The position numbers were made by a program, and so were the translations under genes. The notes under the pieces were generated by a model. The model saw only the letters and a program-made list of their open reading frames with translations, ran no database searches and had not been told where the DNA came from. Of a stretch of 57,924 nt of DNA, positions 46,366 to 54,188 are shown in pieces (position 1 is the stretch's first letter; each line of letters starts with the position of its first letter). Source of the DNA: Candidatus Hodarchaeota archaeon (GTDB taxonomy: Archaea > Asgardarchaeota > Heimdallarchaeia > Hodarchaeales > Hodarchaeaceae); NCBI GenBank assembly GCA_029856365.1, contig JAHQWW010000011.1, forward strand, positions 1-57,924, in the 5' to 3' direction.

Positions 46366-48201
46366 GTGATGAAGTTGTCAAAAAAACTAGATGAACTATT
46401 AGATATATTTGGAATTCCAGATCTTATCTTGCATGATGTAGCAAAATCGGGTTCATTTCTTTTAGTGATAAGTAATAAGAATGATGTCCATCAAGTATTT
46501 AAGGTAGATTTAAACAGCTTAAATAATTGGATCAATCTTACAAATGTAGGAGAACGTATTACAACTGGAGATTTATCTCCTGATGATTCCAAATTTGTCT
46601 TTCCCAAAGAACAAGGGGGAAATGAGAAACACGATTTATATATAACTGATATCAAAACTGAAAACCCTTCAGTATTACTAAAGCTTGATTCTATAAGAGT
46701 GTTAACCCCAAAATGGACTCCTGATGGTCAAGCTGTACTATTTGACGGATCATCTGAGATGGATATTTGTTTATGGAGATATGTTATCGCTACGGAAACA
46801 CTGGATATTGTGTATCAAACGAAGCAACTACATTTCCCGTTTCAAGTAAATCCACACAACAGCGTAGTTTCTTGGTCTGAAATCAAAGCCGATAATCCTA
46901 CTGCTTCAAGAATTAAGATAATCAATTATCAAACTGGGGAAGTAGATACTGAAATTCAAGCCTCAACTGACAGTATGAATTACTCAATCGCATGGAGTGA
47001 AGACGGAGAAAAGTTATTATTTTCAACAAATGCTCCAGGAGATCCAACATTAGCAGTATGGCAAAGTTTAGATAATTCTATCACTTATTTACAAAGCACC
47101 AAATTAGACCTCGGAATCGATTATACTTCTGCTACTTGGGTTCCAGGGAAGGAAGAAATAGTTTATGCTGCTAAGAAGAATGGATCAACCAAGCTTTATA
47201 TAGAGAATTGGCAGAATGAAGAACCACCACAGGAGCTCCCCATTCCGGATGGTTGGGTTGAACCGATTCGAAGAGTGAAAGGAAATTCAGAGATGCTTTA
47301 TTTAGCTTGGTCGAATCTAGGTACACCAACCCGAATTTTTGAATATAATATAATAAAAAAAGACTTTAGATTGCTTATTGACAGTAAACCACAGAGTCTT
47401 TCTCACCCATTATCTTCAGGTAAGTTATTCACATATCCCACTTTCGACTCAAGAGATATTCCAGCATTTCTCGTTTCTCCATCCGCTGATCGACAATTAC
47501 CTGGCAAGCCCTGCATAGTACTAATACATGGAGGCCCTTCATGGGAGTTTTCTCAAGATTGGCAAGCTATGGGGAATGTTATTCAATTATATGCAGGAGC
47601 TGGATTTACTGTCCTATGTCCAAACATTCGAGGAAGTACAGGTTACGGAAAGGAATTTTTAGAGTTAAATCTAGGAGATCTTGGAGGAGGTGACTTAAAA
47701 GATGTACTTTATGCCCGTGATTACCTATTGAAATTATATCCAGAGAATAAAGTGATATTCCTCACTGGTGCAAGTTATGGTGGCTTTATGACATATCTAA
47801 CTATAACAAAACATCCTAATCTGTTTGCTGCTGGTGCAGCGGTTGTTGGTATAACAGATTGGTTTGAAATGCACAGATTAGGAGACCAAGTATTTAAATC
47901 ATTTACAGAACGATGTTTCCTTGGCTCCCCTGAGGAGAAAACGGAGTTATATAAGGATAGATCAGCTATTAATTTTGTAGAAAATCTTGCAGATCCTCTC
48001 TATATTGTTCATAGAGCGAATGATTCTCGTTGTCCCATTGAACCTATCTATACTTTCGTTGGGAAAGCACTGTCATTGAAGAAAGATGTGAAAATTTATG
48101 TAGAACGAGAAGCTGGGCATGGATTTCAGAAAGCTGAGCATCTTAAAAAGCAATATGGGGGTATTGTAGAATTCTTTCTCAAGATCACAGAAAAGACTTG
48201 A
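46366..48201 (+). CDS. S9 family prolyl oligopeptidase/acylaminoacyl-peptidase
   Basis: A 611-residue serine peptidase. Residues 30-350 form a seven-bladed beta-propeller with WTPDGQ and WSEDGEKL-type blades; residues 370-611 are the alpha/beta-hydrolase part with HGGPSWE (oxyanion hole region), the nucleophile Ser470 in GASYGG, Asp553 in NDSRCP and His585 in GHGF. This is the S9C-like arrangement. It works on short peptides or N-acylated ends in the cytoplasm. The start is GTG at 46366 or ATG three bases on. A second S9 peptidase lies at 57548. Confidence 0.88.
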   Translation: MMKLSKKLDELLDIFGIPDLILHDVAKSGSFLLVISNKNDVHQVFKVDLNSLNNWINLTNVGERITTGDLSPDDSKFVFPKEQGGNEKHDLYITDIKTENPSVLLKLDSIRVLTPKWTPDGQAVLFDGSSEMDICLWRYVIATETLDIVYQTKQLHFPFQVNPHNSVVSWSEIKADNPTASRIKIINYQTGEVDTEIQASTDSMNYSIAWSEDGEKLLFSTNAPGDPTLAVWQSLDNSITYLQSTKLDLGIDYTSATWVPGKEEIVYAAKKNGSTKLYIENWQNEEPPQELPIPDGWVEPIRRVKGNSEMLYLAWSNLGTPTRIFEYNIIKKDFRLLIDSKPQSLSHPLSSGKLFTYPTFDSRDIPAFLVSPSADRQLPGKPCIVLIHGGPSWEFSQDWQAMGNVIQLYAGAGFTVLCPNIRGSTGYGKEFLELNLGDLGGGDLKDVLYARDYLLKLYPENKVIFLTGASYGGFMTYLTITKHPNLFAAGAAVVGITDWFEMHRLGDQVFKSFTERCFLGSPEEKTELYKDRSAINFVENLADPLYIVHRANDSRCPIEPIYTFVGKALSLKKDVKIYVEREAGHGFQKAEHLKKQYGGIVEFFLKITEKT

Positions 48202-48234
48202 TTCACATCCTTATAGCGAATGAAGCTAAAAGAG

Positions 48235-48249
48235 CCCCTATTCTAGGGT
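48235..48249 (+). terminator. Short hairpin after S9 peptidase gene
   Basis: CCCTA-TTC-TAGGG (48236-48248) forms a 5-bp GC-rich hairpin 35 bp past the stop codon. No T-tract follows, so this is weak. Confidence 0.25.
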
Positions 48250-48323
48250 ACAACGGGCCGATAGATAATAACAATAGATTGATCAGTCTAATGTCTATGG
48301 AATGATAAATAGGATTTGAAAAT

Positions 48324-48955
48324 ATGTCACTCGCAAACAGAATCGCCTTATGGGCTGCCAAATTACGGGATATCTGTGCTTTGGGTCAGGAATTTTCAAG
48401 CGATTTTTATGATCAAGAATGATATCGAAAGATCCAAGAAATTGTAACAGAAATGCTTGCATTTTCCTTGAACGCGTTGGATTCAGAGTTAGAACAAATT
48501 AAAGCTCCCTATTTATCGCGACCTACTCCTTTAGTAGGGGTGATGGAGCTGTTATTGACAATGAGGGCAGAATTCTGTTAATTCAAAGATCAGATAATAA
48601 AATGTGGGCAATGCCTGGTGGGTTATTTGAAGTAGGAGAGACTCCAGCTGAAGGAGTATTAAGAGAGGTTCTTGAAGAAACAGGGGTGAGAAGTGAGGTT
48701 GTTGCTTTGATTGGAATCTTTGATTCTAGATTGTGTGGTACTGCCTTTCCCCTTCATTTGTATCATATTATGTTTTTATGTAATCCATGCGTAGATGAAG
48801 AATCACTCGTTCCCTCTCATAAACATGAATCAGGGGATATTAAATGGTTTAACAAGCACTCTTTATCACCAAATATAGATTCTGGACATGTTTCACGCAT
48901 ACCTGAAGCGTTTCGTGTTTGGGAGGGTGATCTTAGGGCTTATTTTGATGAATAG
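48324..48955 (+). pseudogene. Broken Nudix hydrolase gene with Nudix_N-type leader
   Basis: Read across lesions, this encodes a Nudix hydrolase with the N-terminal helical domain of the 'hydrolase of X-linked nucleoside diphosphate' type (ALWAAKLRDICALGQEFSSD-like start, then FYDQE-stop-YRKIQEI) and a complete Nudix box (GGLFEVGE...REVLEETGV). The frame is broken twice: TGA at 48420-48422 where the family usually has Arg (a single C to T change from CGA), and a one-base shift at the G run 48537-48540. A frame from ATG 48602 remains open to 48955, but it begins inside the Nudix fold and lacks its first strands, so a working protein is unlikely. Sequencing error could explain the G run but not the stop. 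Confidence 0.7.
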
Positions 48956-48974
48956 AGGATAGTTGTCGAAAAAG

Positions 48975-49006
48975 TGAGGATTTTTCCTCAATAGGAATGT
49001 TTTTTA
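48975..49006 (+). terminator. Hairpin with T-tract after Nudix pseudogene
   Basis: TGAGGA (48975-48980) and TCCTCA (48985-48990) form a 6-bp stem with a TTTT loop, followed by a run of six Ts near 49000-49005. Fits a transcript end for the Nudix locus. Confidence 0.4.
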
Positions 49007-49014
49007 AGAGTAAT

Positions 49015-49047
49015 TAATATTTATCTATTTGAAATAGACAAATATTA
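49015..49047. promoter_or_regulatory. 33-bp palindrome, probable operator of the winged-helix gene
   Basis: Arms AATATTTATCTATTT (49016-49030) and AAATAGACAAATATT (49032-49046) are inverted copies matching at 14 of 15 positions around a central G; one more flanking pair extends them. The site ends just before the start of a winged-helix regulator gene and covers its likely TATA region (AATATTTAT). Best read as the regulator's own operator. Confidence 0.6.
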
Positions 49048-49060
49048 CTTGGTGCTTATC

Positions 49061-49693
49061 TTGCGAATATGGAAACCAGATTATCAGCAATTCCAAGAAT
49101 TGTTCGCAAATGACTATTGTCTGAAAATATTAACCTTAATAACTCAAAAAAACCAATTAAAAGAGTTTCCATGTGCCAATAATATAGCTAAGATTTTAGG
49201 TATTCACATTAGCACCGCGACGAAATACCTAGACCTCTTATGCAATCACGAGTTCATAGATAAAGAACAATTCATTGATAGACCCGGAAAACCAACTTAC
49301 TATAAATTAAGGAGTTTAAATATCTCAATCAATTTAGATTTGCGTTTTATGAATCAAACATTACAAAAAATCTCTGATATTACGTCATTGCCTAATCCAC
49401 TTCTTCGAGAGAAAGCTAATCCTAGGGTTGATTATTATCTTGATAAAGAAGGTCTTATCACAAGAATTGTTGTCAAGAAAAAGACAAAAGCTAGACGAAT
49501 TATAAAGCGTAAATTCACTCTTTCTAAAAATGAAAGTAATTTTATGAAGTACATTCCACATCCAAAGATGGAAACAAAGCAATTTACCGAAGTTTGCGCT
49601 CAGGCTGGCGTTAATGATTTCTTTACTCTAAAAGAATTGTATAATTTCCTTCAGAAGCTAGAAAAGTACCAAATAATTGAGTTAGAGAAATAA
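49061..49693 (+). CDS. Winged-helix transcriptional regulator
   Basis: A DNA-binding protein of about 210 residues. The helix-turn-helix is seen at residues 40-75 (PCANNIAKILGIHISTATKYLDLL, broken here as INIA...), followed by a wing with DRPGKPTYYKLRS. The middle holds a basic patch (KKKTKARRIIKRK) and the C-terminus a second helical domain that may dimerise. TTG at 49061 is preferred because GGTG lies six bases before it; a TTG at 49049 would overlap the palindrome edge. The membrane-protein gene follows 13 bp on, so the two form an operon. Likely a self-controlled repressor. Confidence 0.65.
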   Translation: MRIWKPDYQQFQELFANDYCLKILTLITQKNQLKEFPCANNIAKILGIHISTATKYLDLLCNHEFIDKEQFIDRPGKPTYYKLRSLNISINLDLRFMNQTLQKISDITSLPNPLLREKANPRVDYYLDKEGLITRIVVKKKTKARRIIKRKFTLSKNESNFMKYIPHPKMETKQFTEVCAQAGVNDFFTLKELYNFLQKLEKYQIIELEK

Positions 49694-49706
49694 AGGGGAT
49701 AATAGA

Positions 49707-50723
49707 ATGAATGAAACACATATAGATAGTAATAGAAAAGAATTAATCGTTAATCGATTGGAACAATTCAAGAAAAAGCAAAGAAGACAAGCATATGTTG
49801 TTACTGTATTTTGGTTTTTACTAGTAGCTGGATTTACGATAGTGATTTCTTCTTTTATCCAACTTCATGAGGCCCCAATACGAAATCTCATCCTTTCCTT
49901 CCTGTGTGGGGTAGTCATCGTAAACTGGATTTATTTTATTCCTTTTTTGGGTATTCTTCTTATTGTAACTATTAGAACGAGAAGTCGTAATTTCTTTTTT
50001 CAACTCTTCCCAAATCTCGGTCTTTTAGTAATCATAACGATAGCTGCATTGAGTAATTTCATTGAATTCAAAGAAGACCTCCTTACATTCCTTTTTATTG
50101 GAGCTTTACTAACAATTGTTGTCTTAGAATGTGTCTTTCTACGATTAGTTATTAAGGGTGCAAGGGAGAATAAAAAGCCACTTTTTCTATGGAATTTCTT
50201 TCAAGATTCCTTTGAAGCTTATAGTTCAACCATTGTGTCTCAACAAGCGTTACTTATCCATGAAGTTCAAAATGGTTATTCCCAACGACCCTTTTTTACA
50301 AATTTTCCAGAAATCACTCAATACTGCTCTTCTTTGACGAAATTCAAATCACAGATTCAGGAATACATTCATTTTTTAACTGAAAGAAGTGAACTAATCT
50401 GTTGGGAAATCAGAGAAAACTCGGTAACCCTCTACCCTAGGATGTTAATGGGAAATCCTGACCTTGGTTTAGGCATTAAATACCTCTGGGTTCTTTTTTA
50501 TAAAATAATAAAAAAAGATGGATTAACAACAGTCACCATTAATTATAATTCTCAAGAACTTTCTCTAAGGATTGCAAAACAGGACTATGACTTATTGAAT
50601 GATGTGACATATTATTTATTAGGGCAATTATTATTGGAACGATTTAAACAGTCAATTATAGCTTTTTTGGAAGACAATCATGAGAGAGCATATTCAATCC
50701 TTTTTCCTTTGAAAGGGTCATGA
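49707..50723 (+). CDS. Membrane protein partner of winged-helix regulator, unknown
   Basis: An unrecognised 338-residue protein: a basic N-terminus (KKKQRRQ), four or five membrane helices between residues 25 and 150, and a soluble C-terminal domain of about 185 residues rich in aromatic residues. GGGGAT lies before the ATG and the gene begins 13 bp after the regulator. The soluble half would be in the cytoplasm if four helices are used. It may sense a signal and act on the regulator, or be its target gene; nothing in the sequence decides this. Confidence 0.5.
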   Translation: MNETHIDSNRKELIVNRLEQFKKKQRRQAYVVTVFWFLLVAGFTIVISSFIQLHEAPIRNLILSFLCGVVIVNWIYFIPFLGILLIVTIRTRSRNFFFQLFPNLGLLVIITIAALSNFIEFKEDLLTFLFIGALLTIVVLECVFLRLVIKGARENKKPLFLWNFFQDSFEAYSSTIVSQQALLIHEVQNGYSQRPFFTNFPEITQYCSSLTKFKSQIQEYIHFLTERSELICWEIRENSVTLYPRMLMGNPDLGLGIKYLWVLFYKIIKKDGLTTVTINYNSQELSLRIAKQDYDLLNDVTYYLLGQLLLERFKQSIIAFLEDNHERAYSILFPLKGS

Positions 50724-50870
50724 AACCTCAAAATGTCTTCAGACCATCCTTTTATAGTGTGATCATTATGAGTTCGAGATCGAAGTAATTTGCTTATTTT
50801 GACGAGTAGGCAATAGTAATAGGAAAAATGAAGGTTTTTTACAAAAAGTTCAATTGCAAAAATAAATCAT

Positions 50871-50901
50871 CGAATATTCGGAATTCGAACACTTTATAAA
50901 C
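50871..50901 (+). promoter_or_regulatory. padR promoter with CGAATATTCG palindrome
   Basis: The perfect palindrome CGAATATTCG (50871-50880) stands before a BRE/TATA pair (CGAA at 50886-50889, TTTATAAA at 50893-50900). Transcription would begin near 50920-50926, a few bases before the ATG at 50930, so the mRNA is nearly leaderless. The palindrome is a good candidate operator for PadR itself. Confidence 0.5.
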
Positions 50902-50929
50902 TTGTAGATAAATTAGTCAAGCGGTTTGA

Positions 50930-51301
50930 ATGGTTCAGAGTGAATCCCCTCGGGAATACAACCCGTATTTAGGTAAGGAATTGTCAACATTACTGATTTT
51001 ATCTATATTAAATTCTAAGAAAAGCTCAAGTACTTATGAACTGATTAAGGACATTAAAATAAAGACTAAAAATAAAATTTCCTTCCGAGCAGGCACTATT
51101 TATCCTCATATGGTAAAGCTAGAATCGCTAGGGGTATTACAGAAAAGTATAGAAGATACTCCTTCACGTTCTCAGGGTGTTACTCGCCAAAAATCCGTTT
51201 ACTCGTTAACTCAAAAAGGTTTAGAGGTTCTAAACAATAAAAAGAGAGACTGGAAAGATCTTCAATCCATCATCAACCAATTGTTAGAAAGTGAGGAATA
51301 A
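50930..51301 (+). CDS. PadR family transcriptional regulator
   Basis: A 123-residue protein with the PadR winged helix: LILSILNSKKSSSTYELIKDI, then SFRAGTIYPHMVKLESLGVLQK (recognition helix and first wing), and YSLTQKGLEVL ending the wing. Typical members are dimeric repressors released by a ligand or by a partner. The membrane-protein gene begins 4 bp after the stop, the usual PadR/HAAS arrangement. No strong ribosome site precedes the ATG, in keeping with a leaderless message. Confidence 0.85.
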   Translation: MVQSESPREYNPYLGKELSTLLILSILNSKKSSSTYELIKDIKIKTKNKISFRAGTIYPHMVKLESLGVLQKSIEDTPSRSQGVTRQKSVYSLTQKGLEVLNNKKRDWKDLQSIINQLLESEE

Positions 51302-51304
51302 AAT

Positions 51305-52255
51305 TTGACTAGCGTTTATCTAACACCTCAATTTCAGGATTTATCTAATTATTTCACTTCCGATGGATGGCGAATGATTATTTCTTTCGTTAAGAATCTT
51401 AAGAAAAGATTGGACCAATTTGATATTGAGGATGAAGAGAAAGAATCAATTTTTAATGGAATAGAAGAATTTATCCAAGAATTTGTCGAAGAATACAAAG
51501 ACAGGGCAAAAATTACCTTTAATGAAGCTTTGAGTTTAATTAGAGAAATTGGTTCTCCCTCTGAAATTATACAGTCGATGGATCTCACTATCGAGCAAAT
51601 GATGAAACGTAACAGTATGAAAGATCCACAAGAATCTGATAAAATCATCTGTAAAGCTTGCAGCTGGCCAAATGAGCCTGATTCGAGATTCTGTGACAGT
51701 TGTGGCAAAAAACTTATTGTATTTGGCGAAGAGAAAAAGGGTGTCTATCTTCCTCAAGTTATGTTCCGTTTTCCTAATGTAACGTCAATCGTCTTTACTT
51801 ATTTAATATTTTTTATTTATGGTCTTTTTATCGGAATAGTTGCTATTGCCATAAGCCCAGAGTGGGAAATCTATAATATCATAGAATTATTTCTCTCTCT
51901 GTTCGTGCTTTTGATTGCTCCTGCAATAATTTATGGATTAATTTTTGGATTTCTAATAGAAACACTGGATAAGGAGCTAGAATTTGTTGGGCTTCCTCAA
52001 AAGGTCATTAACCATCCAAGTATATTTTCAGTCATTTTTTCTTATTTACTCATTCTTATAATTAGTATTATTTTGGATTTCATTATATTTATTTCAAATC
52101 CATCATATAACCCTCTTTGGTTAGTAAGGACTTTTTTAGAGGCGGGAGCACTATTATTACCACCTGCTGTTGTACTTGGACTGTTCTTGGGGTATCTTAT
52201 TCAGAAATTGGGACGAAATCAAGAATCATCAAGTATTCAAAATCCAAAAAATTAG
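51305..52255 (+). CDS. HAAS-like membrane protein with zinc ribbon
   Basis: A 316-residue protein. Residues 25-110 resemble the HAAS/DUF1700-type helical domain found beside PadR genes (IEEFIQEFVEEYKDRAKITFNEALSLIREIGSPSEII). A zinc ribbon follows (Cys116, Cys119, Cys130, Cys133). Then come four membrane helices (about 157-180, 188-215, 235-262, 270-300). HAAS partners are thought to sense membrane stress and adjust the PadR repressor. The zinc ribbon between these parts is an unusual addition. The TTG start follows GTGAGGA eight bases upstream. Confidence 0.7.
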   Translation: MTSVYLTPQFQDLSNYFTSDGWRMIISFVKNLKKRLDQFDIEDEEKESIFNGIEEFIQEFVEEYKDRAKITFNEALSLIREIGSPSEIIQSMDLTIEQMMKRNSMKDPQESDKIICKACSWPNEPDSRFCDSCGKKLIVFGEEKKGVYLPQVMFRFPNVTSIVFTYLIFFIYGLFIGIVAIAISPEWEIYNIIELFLSLFVLLIAPAIIYGLIFGFLIETLDKELEFVGLPQKVINHPSIFSVIFSYLLILIISIILDFIIFISNPSYNPLWLVRTFLEAGALLLPPAVVLGLFLGYLIQKLGRNQESSSIQNPKN

Positions 52256-52289
52256 ATTAGATTTCTTAATAGCTTTCAATAACGCGTTG

Positions 52290-52322
52290 GACACCCCTTT
52301 TTGCTTTTTCGTGGGTTTTTTA
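52290..52322 (+). terminator. T-rich terminator after PadR operon
   Basis: Three T-tracts (TTTTT, TTTTT, TTTTTTT) separated by short GC-bearing pieces occur 35-65 bp past the HAAS-like stop codon, ending in seven Ts at 52315-52321. Confidence 0.45.
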
Positions 52323-52331
52323 GAAATAATA

Positions 52332-52370
52332 TATTCGTATATCGAATAGTTTATAAACGAATATACGATT
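52332..52370 (+). promoter_or_regulatory. Inverted repeat and TATA box upstream of zinc-ribbon gene
   Basis: TATTCG-TATAT-CGAATA (52332-52348) is a perfect 6-bp inverted repeat. It abuts TTTATAAA (52350-52357), and CGAATATACG (52358-52367) follows. The same TATA core and CGAATA-like half-sites occur before padR, so PadR may act here. The CGAATA next to the TATA box may simply be the BRE. A second TATA-like run lies at 52430-52440, closer to the gene. Confidence 0.45.
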
Positions 52371-52468
52371 ATCAATTTAAAATCAAATAATGCTTCGGAA
52401 TAATGAAATTGAATAAATTTGTCTGAATTATATAATATAAAGGTATCATACAGTTTGAGTGAAATCAT

Positions 52469-52672
52469 ATGAAAAAAATATACTGTAAAGTATGCGGATT
52501 TTCAAATAAGGCACAGTCCTTCTTTTGTTCCACTTGTGGACATAATCTAAATGACCAATCTTCCTTTAGTAACCCTGATGACCAACAGATATACTCTAAT
52601 TATCTTTTAGAGGTCAAAGCGCTCTTTGGAGAGTACCAAGCATCTAAAAAGAAATCTAACAATGCTTCATAA
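52469..52672 (+). CDS. Small zinc-ribbon protein
   Basis: A 67-residue soluble protein with one zinc ribbon (Cys6, Cys9, Cys20, Cys23) and a helical C-terminal tail ending in a Lys-rich patch. Such proteins are common in archaea as small adaptors. GAGTGA before the ATG acts as ribosome site and a TATA-like TATAATATAA lies about 30 bp upstream. It follows the PadR operon and shares a promoter motif with it. Confidence 0.6.
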   Translation: MKKIYCKVCGFSNKAQSFFCSTCGHNLNDQSSFSNPDDQQIYSNYLLEVKALFGEYQASKKKSNNAS

Positions 52673-52735
52673 CAATGAAATTTGTCAATTTCAAATATCT
52701 AAAGACGAGTTAATCAGAATCATATCATATCGCTG

Positions 52736-52760
52736 AAAGATTGTCTTTCGATAATCTTTT
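52736..52760 (+). terminator. Hairpin after small zinc-ribbon gene
   Basis: AAAGATT (52736-52742) and AATCTTT (52753-52759) form a 7-bp stem around a 10-nt loop, ending in four Ts, 64 bp past the stop codon. Confidence 0.35.
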
Positions 52761-52829
52761 AGCCCAGATAAGGAATTAAAGAGATAGAAAGTGAAATTAC
52801 TTACATTTTTTGCACTTATCAAAAAGTAG

Positions 52830-52842
52830 TTTAAATTTAAAT
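52830..52842 (+). promoter_or_regulatory. TATA box for acyltransferase gene
   Basis: TTTAAATTTAAAT, preceded by CAAAAAGTAG, lies 48 bp before the ATG at 52890 and fits a TATA box with an A-rich BRE. Confidence 0.35.
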
Positions 52843-52889
52843 CCAAGAAAACTCCCTGTAAGGAAGTAAAGGCCTTTTTGGGTGATATA

Positions 52890-54164
52890 ATGAAAAATAT
52901 CTTAATTCAAAAACAAGAAGAGCAGTGGTCTACTGAGAAAACATCCGATTTATATAAGCAATCAGTTCAAACACATTCAACACGAGTACGTTATCTTGAT
53001 AATTTGAAAGTATTTCTTACGGTTCTCGTCGTTCTACATCATACTGCTATAACTTATGGTGCTAGTGGTTCATGGTGCTACAAGGCCAGCTATTACGAAG
53101 GATTGAATGATCCTCTTACCTCTATTTTATTAACAGTGGTTACGGCTATAAATTCCTCGTTTTTTATGGCGGCTTTTTTTCTATTGAGCGGTTATTTTAC
53201 CCCAGGTAGTTACGACCGAAAAACATCTTTGGTATATTTGAAAGATCGATTCATTCGCCTTGGAATTCCCTTATTATGCTACGCAATTATTATTGGGCCA
53301 TTCTTAGCTTATTATATGAATGTTACTCTATTTGATGCAGAATATTCCTTCTGGGTATTTTATTCACATCTTTTAAAGACAGGTACCATCCTTGGTGTAG
53401 GACCATTATGGTTTGTCCAAGGGTTACTGATTCTTGCTATTTGTTATACGATCTGGAGAATGGTAAGTAATAATATATTGCCCCGAAGATTTGAGACAAT
53501 ATTTAGTCAGGAAAATCATCAAAGTGAATTTCCATGTCCTCTACAAATCTTTGTTGTAATAGCTTTAGTAGGGCTGGTAACTTTTCTAGTTCGCATTTTT
53601 ATTCCCTCAGATAAATCGATAGTTTTAATTTCACCAATTATTTTTTCTTTGCCCCTTGGTGACTTTGTCTCATATATCAGTATGTTTATATTAGGGATTA
53701 TTGCGTATCGTCAAGATTGGTTTAGTAAAATTTCTGAAGTACATGGAAAAAACTGGATGAAAGTTGTAATAGGATCTATTATCTTTTTACTTGTATTTAT
53801 TTCTCTTACCGGAGCTTTTGAAGGTGACCTTTCGGTCTATCAGGGGGGATTTCACTGGGAGTCTCTTCTTGGTTCTATCTGGGGATCAATCATGTGTTTT
53901 GGTATTTGTATCAGCTTAATTCTGATCTTTCGGGGAAAACTCAATACCCAAAGCACACTTCCACGAATATTATCTCAAAATGCGTATACAGTCTATATTA
54001 TCCATGCTCCAGTTCTAGTTGTGACTTCAATTTCCCTATCTAGTATCTCGCCACACCCATTCATCAAATTCATTGGTGTTTTATGTATAACTCTTATTTT
54101 ATGTTTTGGTTTAAGTCATTTCGTCTTTCGACGAATTCCTGGAGCAAAAAGGGTAGTAGGATAA
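52890..54164 (+). CDS. Acyltransferase 3 family membrane protein
   Basis: A 424-residue protein with about ten membrane helices. The AT3 start motif RVRYLDNLKVFLTVLVVLHHTAITYG (catalytic His region) and FFLLSGYF followed by YLKDRFIRLGIPLL are diagnostic. It moves an acyl group onto sugars or other surface molecules. The ATG at 52890 is chosen since GGTGAT (52881-52886) lies three bases before it; an in-frame TTG at 52878 would bury that site. It is followed 24 bp later by a serine-hydrolase gene. A 40-bp relic of this gene's 3' part occurs at 55556-55597. Confidence 0.85.
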   Translation: MKNILIQKQEEQWSTEKTSDLYKQSVQTHSTRVRYLDNLKVFLTVLVVLHHTAITYGASGSWCYKASYYEGLNDPLTSILLTVVTAINSSFFMAAFFLLSGYFTPGSYDRKTSLVYLKDRFIRLGIPLLCYAIIIGPFLAYYMNVTLFDAEYSFWVFYSHLLKTGTILGVGPLWFVQGLLILAICYTIWRMVSNNILPRRFETIFSQENHQSEFPCPLQIFVVIALVGLVTFLVRIFIPSDKSIVLISPIIFSLPLGDFVSYISMFILGIIAYRQDWFSKISEVHGKNWMKVVIGSIIFLLVFISLTGAFEGDLSVYQGGFHWESLLGSIWGSIMCFGICISLILIFRGKLNTQSTLPRILSQNAYTVYIIHAPVLVVTSISLSSISPHPFIKFIGVLCITLILCFGLSHFVFRRIPGAKRVVG

Positions 54165-54188
54165 TGATTTAGTATAGAGGAGCTTAAT

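Noticed and set aside
48420..48422. In-frame TGA in the Nudix gene read as selenocysteine
   Set aside because: The family has Arg here, not Cys, a single C to T change explains it, a second lesion follows, and no selenocysteine hairpin is evident.
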